DNA of 64,000 nt from Azoarcus sp. DN11 (lineage in GTDB: Bacteria > Pseudomonadota > Gammaproteobacteria > Burkholderiales > Rhodocyclaceae): contig NZ_CP021731.1 in NCBI RefSeq assembly GCF_003628555.1, positions 2,294,001 to 2,358,000 on the forward strand, written 5' to 3'. How positions within the stretch are numbered: position 1 is the first letter of the stretch; every line of letters begins with the position of its first letter. The notes under the pieces were generated by a model. It was not told the DNA's origin. It saw only the letters and a program-made list of their open reading frames with translations, and searched no databases. The position numbers and the translations under genes are program-made. Of the stretch, positions 9,595 through 20,823 are shown piece after piece.

Positions 9595-9672
9595 GCCATC
9601 GCCTGATGCATCACCGGCAGCGATCCGAAAGAGATCGCGCCGGCTCCCAAGCCCCCTAGAGAGAGAACCGAC

Positions 9673-11334
9673 ATGACCCACCCGATGTTTGCGCGCCATC
9701 AGGCGATGCTCGATACCGCCGTCCAGGCCGTTGCCGATCGCGGCTACTGGAGCCCGTTCTCCGAAATGCCCAGCCCGAAGGTGTATGGCGAGAACGCGAT
9801 GGCCGAAGGCCGCGCCGCCTTCGACGCGTACTGCGGCACCGACTTCCAGCTCGACCAGCCGGGCTGCACCGGCACCGCGGGCGCCGAGCGCTCGCCCTAC
9901 GGCGTGCCGATGAACATCCGCTATCCGCGTTGCAGCGGCGAGGCGCTGATCGAGGCCTCGCAGGCCGCACGCGAGTCGCTGCAGGCGCTCGGCCCCCAGG
10001 GTCGCGTCGGCGCGCTGCTCGAAGCCCTGGTCCGCCTGAACCAGCGTAGCTTCGAGATCGCCCACGCCGTGATGTTCACGACCGGCCAGGGCTGGATGAT
10101 GGCTTTCCAGGCCGGCGCGGCGCATGCGCAGGACCGCGCGCTCGAAGCCGTCGCCTATGCGTGGCGCGAGATGTCGGCGATTCCCGCCGAAGCGCACTGG
10201 GAAAAGCCGCAGGGCAAGAACCCGGCGCTGGTGATGAAGAAGCGCTACGAGATTGTTGGCCGCGGCACGGCGCTGGTGATCGGCTGCGGCACCTTCCCGA
10301 CCTGGAACACCTACCCGGGCCTGTTCGCGGCGCTCGCGACCGGCAACCCGGTGATCGTGAAGCCGCACCGCAACGCGATCCTGCCGGCGGCGATCACCGT
10401 GCGCGTGCTGCGCGAAGTGCTCGCCGAAGCGGGCGCGGACCCCAATGCCGTGCTGCTCGCGGTCGATGATTCGCGCGAACTGACGCGCTTCCTCGCGACG
10501 CACAAGGCCGTAAAGTCGATCGACTTCACCGGCAGCAACACTTTCGGCAACTGGCTGATCGAGAACTGCCGCCAGGCGCAGGTGTATGCCGAGCTCGCCG
10601 GCGTGAACAACGTCGTCATCGAATCGACCGACGACTACAAGGGCATGCTGCGCAACCTCGCCTTCACGCTGTCGCTGTACTCGGGCCAGATGTGCACGAC
10701 GACGCAGGCGATCCTCGTGCCGGCGAACGGCATCGATACGGACCAGGGCCACAAGAGCTTCGACGAGGTCGCCGCCGACCTGGGGCGTTCGATCGAGAAG
10801 CTGCTGGGCGATCCGGCCGTCGCCGCCGCCGTGCTGGGCTGCATCCAGTCGTCCGACACGCTGGGTCGGCTCGATGAAGCCTCGCGCTGGGGCGAAGTCG
10901 TGCTGGCGTCGAAGCCGGTCGCGCATCCCGATTTTGCCGAGGCGTGCGTGCGGACGCCGGTGCTGCTGAAGTGCGACGCCGCCGACGAAGCGGCCTACAT
11001 GGAAGAGCGCTTCGGCCCGATCGCCTTCGTCGTGCGCACCACCGATGCCGCCGCCGCGGTGGCGCTGTCCGAGCGCATCACGACCGAACACGGCGCGCTG
11101 ACCGTGGGCACCTATAGCAGCAAGCCGGAGTTCGTGCAGCAGGTGATCGCCGCGACGCAGCGCGCAGGCGTGGCGCTGTCGCTGAACCTGACCGGCGGCG
11201 TCTATGTGAACCAGTCTGCGGCGTTCTCGGATTACCACGGCACGGGTGCGAATCCGTCGGCGAATGCGAGCTATTCGAACAGCGCCTTTGTCGCGAACCG
11301 CTTCCGCGTGATCCAGCACCGGTTTGCGGTCTGA
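9673..11334 (+). CDS. paaN: PaaN-type aldehyde dehydrogenase of phenylacetate degradation
   Basis: A 553-residue member of the aldehyde dehydrogenase superfamily, PaaN branch, proposed to oxidise the semialdehyde formed when the oxepin-CoA ring opens. Glu-307 (YAELAG) and Cys-341 (SGQMCTTTQ) fit the ALDH base and nucleophile. It lacks the C-terminal MaoC-like hydratase domain of E. coli PaaZ, so the oxepin-CoA hydrolase must be a separate protein encoded elsewhere. It lies 78 bp after paaE with GAGAGAGAACC as ribosome site. Confidence 0.9.
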   Translation: MTHPMFARHQAMLDTAVQAVADRGYWSPFSEMPSPKVYGENAMAEGRAAFDAYCGTDFQLDQPGCTGTAGAERSPYGVPMNIRYPRCSGEALIEASQAARESLQALGPQGRVGALLEALVRLNQRSFEIAHAVMFTTGQGWMMAFQAGAAHAQDRALEAVAYAWREMSAIPAEAHWEKPQGKNPALVMKKRYEIVGRGTALVIGCGTFPTWNTYPGLFAALATGNPVIVKPHRNAILPAAITVRVLREVLAEAGADPNAVLLAVDDSRELTRFLATHKAVKSIDFTGSNTFGNWLIENCRQAQVYAELAGVNNVVIESTDDYKGMLRNLAFTLSLYSGQMCTTTQAILVPANGIDTDQGHKSFDEVAADLGRSIEKLLGDPAVAAAVLGCIQSSDTLGRLDEASRWGEVVLASKPVAHPDFAEACVRTPVLLKCDAADEAAYMEERFGPIAFVVRTTDAAAAVALSERITTEHGALTVGTYSSKPEFVQQVIAATQRAGVALSLNLTGGVYVNQSAAFSDYHGTGANPSANASYSNSAFVANRFRVIQHRFAV

Positions 11335-11341
11335 GCGCCGA

Positions 11342-11402
11342 GCTCTCCTTGATATTGAACCGGCACGCCCGTTCGCCTTGAGCTTGGCACAAGGAGAGCC
11401 GG
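11342..11402. repeat. dispersed palindromic element between paaN and paaK
   Basis: The gap holds a perfect 10-bp inverted repeat (GCTCTCCTTG at 11342-11351, CAAGGAGAGC at 11390-11399) around a core TTGAACCGGCACGCCCGTTCGCC...GAGCTTG. A clearly related block occurs at 46346-46392, sharing the order TTGAACCG, CCCGTTCGCC, GAGCTTG, AAGG and GCCGG. It looks like a REP-like dispersed element and may form an intercistronic mRNA hairpin that tunes paaK expression. Confidence 0.55.
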
Positions 11403-11506
11403 ACCCGAAAAGATCGAAAGAAATACCCCAGCACCAAGGACGGTGAAGCGGACCCGGACAGGAAGGTCCGCCGCCGTCCCAACCCCACAGAGAGAGGAGT
11501 ACCGGA

Positions 11507-12826
<1,320 letters not shown>

Positions 12827-12833
12827 GGAGGCG

Positions 12834-14045
12834 ATGAACGTGAACAACGCCTACATCTGCGACGCCATCCGCACCCCCTTCGGCCGCTATGGCGGCACGC
12901 TGTCCGCCGTGCGCGCCGACGACCTCGCGGCGCTGCCGATCCGTGCGCTGGTCGAACGCAACCCCGGTGTCGACTGGGCCGCCGTCGATGACGTGATCTA
13001 CGGCTGCGCCAACCAAGCCGGCGAGGACAACCGCAACGTTGCGCGCATGGCCGCGCTGCTCGCGGGCCTGCCGCAGGACGTGCCCGGCACGACGGTCAAC
13101 CGCCTGTGCGGTTCCAGTCTCGACACCGTCGGCATGGCCGCGCGGGCGATCAAGTCGGGCGAAGCCGACCTGCTGATCGCCGGCGGCGTCGAGAGCATGA
13201 GCCGCGCGCCTTTCGCGATGGGCAAGGCCGACACGGCCTTCTCGCGCAGCGCGAAGATCGAGGACACGACCATCGGCTGGCGCTTCGTGAATCCCGTGAT
13301 GAAGGCGAAGTACGGCATCGACTCGATGCCCGAGACCGCCGAGAACGTCGCGCAGGAATTCTGCATCAGCCGCGCCGACCAGGACGCGCTGGCGCTGCGC
13401 AGCCAGCAGCGCTGGGCGGCGGCCAACGAGGCGGGGCTCTTCGCGAGCGAGATCGTGCCGGTGGCGATCCCGCAGAAGAAGGGCGAGCCGAAGCTCTTCA
13501 CCACTGACGAGCATCCGCGCCCGGAGACGACGCTTGAGACGCTGGCGAAGCTGAAGGGCGTCGTGCGCCCGGACGGCACGGTCACGGCGGGCAACGCCTC
13601 GGGCGTGAATGACGGCGCGTGCGCGGTGCTGCTCGCCTCGGAAGCCGCCGTGGATCGCTACCGCCTCAAGCCGCGCGCCCGCGTGGTCGCGATGGCGGCT
13701 GCGGGACTCGCGCCACGCATCATGGGCTTCGGTCCGTCACCGGCGTCGAAGAAGGTGCTCGCGAAGGCCGGCCTGACGCTCGCCGACATGGACGTCATCG
13801 AGCTCAACGAAGCCTTCGCCGCGCAGGCGCTGGCGGTGACGCGCGATCTCGGCCTGCCCGACGACGCGGCGCACGTGAACCCGAACGGCGGCGCGATCGC
13901 GATGGGCCACCCGCTGGGTGCGTCCGGCGCGCGCCTCGTGACGACGGCGCTGAACCAGCTCGAACGCACGGGCGGCCGCTACGCGCTGTGCACGATGTGC
14001 ATCGGCGTGGGGCAGGGCATCGCGCTGATCATCGAGCGGGTGTGA
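12834..14045 (+). CDS. paaJ: 3-oxoadipyl-CoA / 3-oxo-5,6-dehydrosuberyl-CoA thiolase
   Basis: A 403-residue thiolase with acyl-enzyme Cys-92 (NRLCGSSLD), His-359 (AMGHPLG) and the second catalytic Cys-389 (CTMCIGVGQG). PaaJ/PcaF enzymes cleave 3-oxoadipyl-CoA, and PaaJ also cleaves the dehydrosuberyl intermediate; the paa context favours PaaJ. PaaJ and PcaF cannot be separated by eye. It begins 7 bp after paaK with GAGGAG as ribosome site and is last in the operon. The paaF, paaG, paaH and paaI genes are absent here. Confidence 0.9.
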   Translation: MNVNNAYICDAIRTPFGRYGGTLSAVRADDLAALPIRALVERNPGVDWAAVDDVIYGCANQAGEDNRNVARMAALLAGLPQDVPGTTVNRLCGSSLDTVGMAARAIKSGEADLLIAGGVESMSRAPFAMGKADTAFSRSAKIEDTTIGWRFVNPVMKAKYGIDSMPETAENVAQEFCISRADQDALALRSQQRWAAANEAGLFASEIVPVAIPQKKGEPKLFTTDEHPRPETTLETLAKLKGVVRPDGTVTAGNASGVNDGACAVLLASEAAVDRYRLKPRARVVAMAAAGLAPRIMGFGPSPASKKVLAKAGLTLADMDVIELNEAFAAQALAVTRDLGLPDDAAHVNPNGGAIAMGHPLGASGARLVTTALNQLERTGGRYALCTMCIGVGQGIALIIERV

Positions 14046-14114
14046 GGCAGTAAGCAGTTGTCCCGATTCGCCGTCGAGTCCGGGGGGACCCTCACACGAT
14101 GCAGCCTTGCGCGG

Positions 14115-15128
14115 CTACCCGCGTTGTTCGTGCAGCGGCTTCCCGGCCTCGATGCCGACCTGTGCGGGCAGCACCACACCGTTCTTTTTCGCCACCACTT
14201 CGGCCATGATGGACAACGCGATTTCGGCTGGCGTCTTGCTGCCGATATAGAGCCCCGCCGGACCGTGCAGGGACGCCAGCGCGGACTCCGAAAGGCCGAA
14301 ATGCGTCGCGAGCCGCTCGCGTCGCAAAGCCGTGTTGCGCCGCGAGCCGATCGCGCCGACATAGAAGGCGTCGGACTGCAGCGCATCGATCAGCGCGAGG
14401 TCGTCGAGTTTGGGATCGTGCGTCAGCGCCACGACGGCGGTGCGCGCGTCGGGCTTCAGTCGCAGGATCAGATCATCGGGCATTTCGCGGCTGATCTCGA
14501 CGCCCGGCAGGGACCACGCCGCGTGCCGCTCGACCCGCGGGTCGCAGACAATGACCTCGAATCCCACGCCGCGCGCGATTTCGCACAGGAAACGCGACAG
14601 GTCACCGGCGCCGATGACGATGATGCGGAACTGCGGCCCGAGGTAGGCCGTGAGACGCCGCTCGTCCAGATGCGGCACGCCGTCCCGCCGGCCTTCCCGC
14701 AATTCGACCTGCCCTGTGGCGAGGTCGAGGATGCGCTCAACACTGCGGCGCTGCTCGCAGGCCGTGAGCAGCTCGTCGAGCCGGGTATGCGGCAATACGG
14801 GTTCCAGCACCAGTTCTATCGTGCCGCCGCAGGGCAGGCCGAAGCGGTGCGCCTCGTCGGCGGAGATGCCGTAGCGCTGGATGGTCGGTGCCAGGGACTC
14901 GCAGATCGCCTCGATTCCGCCGTTGCGGATGCGTTCGATCAGGTCGTCCTCGATGCAGCCTCCCGACACCGACCCGACGGTCGCCCCGTCCGCGCCGATC
15001 GCCATCAACGAACCCGGCGGACGCGGCGAAGAACCCCAGGTGCGGGCGACCGTGACGAGCACGACCGGCAGGCCCTGGGCCACCCACGCGCACGCGGTGC
15101 GCAGAGCGAGGGTGTCGAGATCTTCCAT
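14115..15128 (-). CDS. xdhC: XdhC-family molybdenum cofactor insertion protein
   Basis: A 337-residue XdhC/CoxI-type chaperone that binds and inserts (often sulfurated) molybdenum cofactor into molybdenum hydroxylases. The N-terminal XdhC domain has RTWGSSPRPPGSLM and SVSGGCIEDDL. The C-terminal half is a Rossmann-like domain (RIIVIGAGDLSRFL, then FYVGAIGSRRN). It lies 40 bp downstream of the large subunit gene on the same strand, so it most likely matures that enzyme. Confidence 0.9.
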   Translation of the reverse strand: MEDLDTLALRTACAWVAQGLPVVLVTVARTWGSSPRPPGSLMAIGADGATVGSVSGGCIEDDLIERIRNGGIEAICESLAPTIQRYGISADEAHRFGLPCGGTIELVLEPVLPHTRLDELLTACEQRRSVERILDLATGQVELREGRRDGVPHLDERRLTAYLGPQFRIIVIGAGDLSRFLCEIARGVGFEVIVCDPRVERHAAWSLPGVEISREMPDDLILRLKPDARTAVVALTHDPKLDDLALIDALQSDAFYVGAIGSRRNTALRRERLATHFGLSESALASLHGPAGLYIGSKTPAEIALSIMAEVVAKKNGVVLPAQVGIEAGKPLHEQRG

Positions 15129-15168
15129 TGTCGTTTCCTTGAAGATGTCCCGTGCCCGCCGTGCAACA

Positions 15169-17409
15169 TCACGCGAGCTTGAAGGGGAGTTCGCGGATCG
15201 GCCTCCCTGTCAGCCGCGCGATGGCGTTGGCGAAGGCCGGCGCGAGTGGCGGCAGGCCCGGTTCCCCCATGCCCGTGGGCGGCTCGGCGCTGGGCACGAT
15301 GTGCACCTCGATCGCAGGCGTGTCGGTAATGCGCGCGACCGTGAAACCGTCGAAATTGCGCTGCTCCACTTCGCCATCCTTGAACGTGATCGCCGAGCCC
15401 GGAAGGCAGGTCGACAAGGCCATCATGGCGGCGCCTTGCACCTGCGCTTCCACCCCGCGCGGGTTCACTGCGAGATTGCAATGCACCCCGGCAACCACGC
15501 GATGGAGCGCCGGCCGGCCCTGTTGCACCGAAGCCTCCACGACGTAGGCGACCACCGAACTGAAGGATTCATGCACGGCCACCCCCCAGGCGCGGCCTTC
15601 GGACAGCCGCCGCTTGCCATAGCCGCTCTTGTCCGCCGCCAGCCGTAGCGCGGCGCGATGGCGGGGATGCTGGTCGCCGAAGAGGTCCATGCGATAGGCG
15701 ACCGGATCCTGCTGCGTGCTGCGGGCGATTTCGTCGATCAGTGTTTCCATCACGAAGGCGGTGTGGGTCGAGCCGACGCTGCGCCACCACAGCACGGGGA
15801 CGTTGAGTTTCGGGTGATGCACGATGAGGCGCATCGGCAGCGGATAAGGTTCGCGCATGCCTTCGACCGCGCTGTGGTCGACACCGTTCTTCACCATGCC
15901 GCCTTCGAAAGGCGTCCCTGCGGCGATCGACTGGCCGACCAGCACGTGATCCCACGCGAGCACCCGGCCGCGCTCGTCGAAGCCGATCCGGGCGCGATGC
16001 AGATGCATCGGGCGGTAATAGCCGCCGCGGATGTCGTCCTCCCGGCTCCAGATCATGCGAACCGGCGCGTCGATGCCGGCCGCGCGGACCGCCTTGGCCA
16101 CCTCGCAGGCCTCGACGACGTAGTCGCTCGTGGCGACCGCGCGACGGCCGAATCCGCCGCCGGCCATCTGCACGTTCACCTTCACCTGTTCCGGCTTCAG
16201 GCCCAGCACGCGGGCTGCCGCCAGTCCGTCGATTCCCGGGAACTGCGTGCCGACCCACAGCTCGGCGCCTTCCCTGCCGATCCGCACCGTGCAGTTGAGC
16301 GGCTCCATGGGCGCGTGGGCCAGGTAGGGAAAGACGAACTCGGCATCGATCCGGTGCGGTGCACTGTCGAGCGGCGCCATGTCGGCGTCGAAATGGCGCG
16401 GACCAGACTGGCCGGCCAGCTCGCGGTACTGCGCCAGCTGGCGCGCGCTGTCTACGCCCTCGACCCCGTTCGTATCCCACTCCACCTTCAGCGCCTCGCG
16501 GCCCTGCCTCGCAGGCCAGTAGCCGTCGGCCACCACCGCGACGCCTTCACCGCCCCGTTCGAGCGGGATACGCACCACGGTCTTGACGCCCTTCACCAAG
16601 TGCGCCGCCGCGTCGTCCACGGTGCGCGGTCTCGCGCCAAAGACCGGCGGGTGGGCGATGACGGCGGTGAGCTGGCCGGGCAGCCGCACATCGATCCCGA
16701 AGTCCTGGCGACCGCTGCTCTTGGCGCGTGCGTCCAGGCGCGGCGTCGGGTGTCCGATGAGCCGAAAATTCTTCAGGTCCTTGAGCGCGACGCGCCCGGG
16801 CACGGGCTGTGCCATCGCCGCCTCTGCCAGTTCGCCGTAGCTCAGCCGGCGCCCTCCCGGACCGAGAACCTGGCCCGACGCGGTACGCAACTTCGCGGCA
16901 TCGACCTTCCATCGCGCCGCCGCGGCGGACACCAGCATGGAACGCGCACGCGCGCCGAGCTCGCGATACTGGACGAAGCTGTTCTTGACCGAGTTGGAGC
17001 CCCCGGTCATGTGCATGCCGTAGGCCGGATCGACATAGGCCGGCGAGTTGTCACCGAAGCGCGTCCGTACCTTGCTCCAGTCCGCATCGAGTTCCTCGGC
17101 GAGGATCATCGGCAAGGCGGTCTGGACGCCCTGGCCGAATTCGAGGCGGTTGATCGCGACGGTCACGACACCTTCCGCATCGATGTGGAGGAAGGCGGAC
17201 GGCTGCTGTGTGGGCTTGAGGGCGTCCGTCTGCGCGGCAGTACCCTGCGCCGCGGCCACCAGCGGAAAGGCACCGAGCGCAAGCCCGCCGAGACCGGCGA
17301 GTTTCAGGAAACTGCGGCGGGACATCGCGGGGTCCGGCGCTGGAACGTCACGCTCCAGCAGGTCGCGCAAGGCGGGCGGCAATTGATCGGGGAAGAAGTC
17401 GGGCAGCAT
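15169..17409 (-). CDS. molybdenum hydroxylase large subunit (isoquinoline 1-oxidoreductase beta type)
   Basis: A 746-residue molybdopterin-binding subunit of the isoquinoline/aldehyde oxidoreductase group. It begins with a Tat-like motif (SRRSFLKLAGLGGLALG near residue 30) inside a longer N-terminal tail, which suggests export of the folded heterodimer. The family block AGGGFGRRA binds the cofactor. The start at 17409 is an ATG 11 bp after the small-subunit stop. The substrate is unknown: N-heteroaromatics or aldehydes are possible. Confidence 0.87.
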   Translation of the reverse strand: MLPDFFPDQLPPALRDLLERDVPAPDPAMSRRSFLKLAGLGGLALGAFPLVAAAQGTAAQTDALKPTQQPSAFLHIDAEGVVTVAINRLEFGQGVQTALPMILAEELDADWSKVRTRFGDNSPAYVDPAYGMHMTGGSNSVKNSFVQYRELGARARSMLVSAAAARWKVDAAKLRTASGQVLGPGGRRLSYGELAEAAMAQPVPGRVALKDLKNFRLIGHPTPRLDARAKSSGRQDFGIDVRLPGQLTAVIAHPPVFGARPRTVDDAAAHLVKGVKTVVRIPLERGGEGVAVVADGYWPARQGREALKVEWDTNGVEGVDSARQLAQYRELAGQSGPRHFDADMAPLDSAPHRIDAEFVFPYLAHAPMEPLNCTVRIGREGAELWVGTQFPGIDGLAAARVLGLKPEQVKVNVQMAGGGFGRRAVATSDYVVEACEVAKAVRAAGIDAPVRMIWSREDDIRGGYYRPMHLHRARIGFDERGRVLAWDHVLVGQSIAAGTPFEGGMVKNGVDHSAVEGMREPYPLPMRLIVHHPKLNVPVLWWRSVGSTHTAFVMETLIDEIARSTQQDPVAYRMDLFGDQHPRHRAALRLAADKSGYGKRRLSEGRAWGVAVHESFSSVVAYVVEASVQQGRPALHRVVAGVHCNLAVNPRGVEAQVQGAAMMALSTCLPGSAITFKDGEVEQRNFDGFTVARITDTPAIEVHIVPSAEPPTGMGEPGLPPLAPAFANAIARLTGRPIRELPFKLA

Positions 17410-17420
17410 GTCGGTCTCCG

Positions 17421-17894
17421 TCAGGCGAGCGCGCGGGCCGCGTCGGCGACGGCAGCACGGATGCGGGAGTAGGTGCCGCAACGGCAGAGGTTGCCCGCCA
17501 TCGCGGCGTCGATTTCTTCGGGCGTGGGCTGCTTGCCTTTGGGCAGCGATTTCAGGAACGCCGTCGCGCTCATGATCTGGCCGCTCTGGCAGTAACCGCA
17601 CTGGGCGACGTCGTGCCTGACCCAGGCGTCGCGGACCGCCGCACCGACTCGGTCACCGCCCTCGGTGGCCGCTTCGATGGTGGTGACCTTGCGGCCCTCG
17701 ACAGCGGAAATCGGCGTCACGCACGAGCGGATCGCCTCCCCGTCCAGATGAACGGTACAGGCGCCGCACAGCGCAGCCCCGCAGCCGAATTTCGTGCCGG
17801 TGAGGCCAAGGGTATCCCGCAGCGCCCATAGCAAAGGCGTGTCCGGGGGCAGGTCGAGCCTGTGCTCATGGCCGTTGATGTTCAGGATGATCAT
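17421..17894 (-). CDS. molybdenum hydroxylase small [2Fe-2S] subunit (isoquinoline 1-oxidoreductase alpha type)
   Basis: A 157-residue protein with two [2Fe-2S] domains: the plant-type cluster ([15 protein letters not shown] and a distal Cys) and the C-terminal all-helical cluster (CGYCQSG, then [12 protein letters not shown]). It transfers electrons from the Mo centre of the large subunit encoded next. First gene of the minus-strand trio. It lacks its own export signal, so it may be hitch-hiked by the Tat-tagged partner. Confidence 0.92.
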   Translation of the reverse strand: MIILNINGHEHRLDLPPDTPLLWALRDTLGLTGTKFGCGAALCGACTVHLDGEAIRSCVTPISAVEGRKVTTIEAATEGGDRVGAAVRDAWVRHDVAQCGYCQSGQIMSATAFLKSLPKGKQPTPEEIDAAMAGNLCRCGTYSRIRAAVADAARALA

Positions 17895-17979
17895 TGTTCT
17901 GGGGTGCTCGATGGGGTGGGGGAGGGCAGGGCGGAGGCATTCGCGGCCGCGCGTTCGGCGGCCTTCACGACAGGCCCGG

Positions 17980-19002
<1,023 letters not shown>

Positions 19003-19137
19003 TCAGTTGGCCCTTCGCACTGGCGAGAGACCTCACGGATGCGCGGCCGATTGAGCTGCCTCTCGATCCGTTATTTTCGTGGCATGAAGCTTAGGGGCTG
19101 GATTGTTCAGCGTATAGCGCGCAAAGGCTTGAACCAG

Positions 19138-19156
19138 TATCAATAAAAAATTGATA
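19138..19156. promoter_or_regulatory. LysR-type operator between aldo/keto reductase and LysR genes
   Basis: A perfect inverted repeat TATCAAT-AAAAA-ATTGATA lies in the 216-bp divergent intergenic region, 33 bp before the LysR start. Dyads with AT-rich centres of this size are typical recognition sites for LysR regulators, and divergent placement fits autoregulation plus control of the reductase gene. Confidence 0.6.
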
Positions 19157-19188
19157 ATCCCGGCGGAATCGGTGTCGGGAGCCTTGGG

Positions 19189-20154
19189 ATGCCTATCAAC
19201 GAGATGCGCGCGATCAGCACCTTCACGAAGGCGGTCGAGCTGGGAAGTTTGCGCAAGGCCGCGGCAGCGCTCGGGGTCAGTCCCCAGGCCGCGAGTCAGG
19301 CCGTGGCGCAGCTCGAGCAGCACCTTGGGGTGCGTCTGCTGCACCGCACGACCCGACACATCGCCCTGACCGACGAGGGGCAGCAGTTCCTGGAGTCGGC
19401 CCAACCGGCGATGGCGATGCTCGAACGCGCCCTGCAGCGCGTCACGGTTGCCAAGGACGAGATCGCGGGGCCCCTGCGCATCATCGCGCCGCGATCGAGT
19501 TTCGCCACGCTGCTATGGCCGGTGATCAACGCGTTCTGCGAGGAATATCCGGACGTGCAGCCGGACCTCCATCTCGACGACCAGATCGCGAACTGGGTGG
19601 AGGAGCGGGCGGACGTGGGATTCCGCATCGGTGCCCCGCCCGAAGAGGGGCTGATCGCCCGCAAGCTCTTTGTGGTGTCGCTCGTGATCTGTGCCGCCCC
19701 GAAGTATCTCGAGCGCCACGGGATACCGAAGACGCTGGACGAGCTATCGGATCACAGGTGCAGCATGTTCCGCCGTCCGGTGACGGGGCAAGTCTATCCG
19801 TGGTTTCTCAAGGTGGGCGACGAGCTGGTGCAGCGGGAGTTCCCGCCCGCCTTATCGACCAACGATACCGAGACCGAACTGCAGGCGGTGCTAGACGGCA
19901 GGGTCATCGGACAGCTCGCCGCATTCTCCGCGGTGCCGCACCTGCGCGCGGGCCGTCTGGTGCCCGTGCTCACGCAGCACATGACCGACCACATGAGCGT
20001 CCATCTCTTCTACGGCAGTCGACGAGCGCAGCCCGCGCGGGTGCGCAAGTTCATCGACTTCGCGGTGGAACGCCTCACCGACAGTCCCGATTACGTCCTC
20101 AACGAGCGCGAGATCCGCGAGATGACGGGGAGGACGAGGTTTCCGCCTTCGTAG
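19189..20154 (+). CDS. LysR-family transcriptional regulator
   Basis: A 321-residue LysR protein. The N-terminal winged helix-turn-helix (FTKAVELGSLRKAAAALGVSPQAASQAV) is followed by a substrate-binding domain starting at GPLRIIAPRSSF and reading RADVGFRIG. This fits the large CrgA/PA-type group often divergent from aldo/keto reductase genes. The likely target is the adjacent reductase gene. The inducer is unknown. Confidence 0.92.
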   Translation: MPINEMRAISTFTKAVELGSLRKAAAALGVSPQAASQAVAQLEQHLGVRLLHRTTRHIALTDEGQQFLESAQPAMAMLERALQRVTVAKDEIAGPLRIIAPRSSFATLLWPVINAFCEEYPDVQPDLHLDDQIANWVEERADVGFRIGAPPEEGLIARKLFVVSLVICAAPKYLERHGIPKTLDELSDHRCSMFRRPVTGQVYPWFLKVGDELVQREFPPALSTNDTETELQAVLDGRVIGQLAAFSAVPHLRAGRLVPVLTQHMTDHMSVHLFYGSRRAQPARVRKFIDFAVERLTDSPDYVLNEREIREMTGRTRFPPS

Positions 20155-20174
20155 TACGGCCCGCAGGTCGCCGC

Positions 20175-20198
20175 AGCGGATTCCCGCGCGGAACCGCT
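20175..20198. terminator. hairpin between convergent lysR and usp genes
   Basis: AGCGG-A-TTCC, loop CGCGC, GGAA-CCGCT makes a nine-pair stem with one bulge, 21 bp after the LysR stop and just before the convergent usp stop. There is no T-tract, so a bidirectional terminator is only possible. Confidence 0.35.
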
Positions 20199-20205
20199 CT
20201 GCGCG

Positions 20206-20598
20206 TCAGCCGGCCTTGACCGCGAGCACGGGGCAATCCATTTTCAGCAGCAGGTCTTGTGCCGTGCTGCCAAGTAAAAGCTTGCCCACGGGCGAACGCT
20301 TGCGCAGGCCGATGATCACGAGGGATGCGTGGAGTTTCTCGGCCAGGTCCTCGATTTCCTCGACGGCCGTATTGCCGCGCACGAACTGCTTGAACTCGGC
20401 CTCCACGCCGCAGGATGCGAGCCGCTTCTCGATGTCCTCGGCGTCCGCGCAGTCCGCGAGCGACGGATCGTCCGACGTGCCGCCGGGACCGGCGTTGACA
20501 ACGACGAGACGTTCCTGGAAACGCCCGGCGAGCTCGATACCCTTTTCCAGCGCGGCGCGCCCTTCGGGGTGAGGTGCATAAGCGACGATGATGGTCAT
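20206..20598 (-). CDS. universal stress protein (UspA family), first of two paralogues
   Basis: A 130-residue UspA-fold protein with IIVAYAPHPEGRAAL at the N-terminus and the nucleotide-binding tail GLRKRSPVGKLLLGSTAQDLL...CPVLAVK. It matches, without gaps and at roughly two thirds identity by eye, the protein at 31341-31733, and the pair brackets the mandelate cluster. The ATG at 20598 follows a GGAACCTCCATG-like site; longer in-frame starts add no conserved residues. Confidence 0.9.
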   Translation of the reverse strand: MTIIVAYAPHPEGRAALEKGIELAGRFQERLVVVNAGPGGTSDDPSLADCADAEDIEKRLASCGVEAEFKQFVRGNTAVEEIEDLAEKLHASLVIIGLRKRSPVGKLLLGSTAQDLLLKMDCPVLAVKAG

Positions 20599-20609
20599 GG
20601 AGGTTCCTC

Positions 20610-20621
20610 GTAACGCGTTAC
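20610..20621. promoter_or_regulatory. 12-bp palindrome upstream of usp
   Basis: GTAACGCGTTAC is a perfect 12-bp palindrome 11 bp before the usp start, overlapping where the leader or ribosome site lies. It could be an operator. The rest of the 225-bp gap up to 20823 shows no gene. Confidence 0.35.
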
Positions 20622-20823
20622 AGGACACGATCATCGTACACCGCGGAACCCGATATCGGATGCCTCCATGCCGAATCGAAAGCGATACCCGCGAATGATT
20701 CTTTCTCGATCTCCCCGTTTCGCGAAGAAATCTTTCCTGGGAGTTGCACCGTTCGGCGGAAGGGGGTGAGTCGCATGAATACTGAACGGGCGAGGCATGC
20801 CGCCGTGCCGCTCGTCTTCGTGC

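Noticed and set aside
15658..17472. 604-residue plus-strand open frame
   Set aside because: It is antisense to the molybdenum hydroxylase large subunit, which has clear family motifs.
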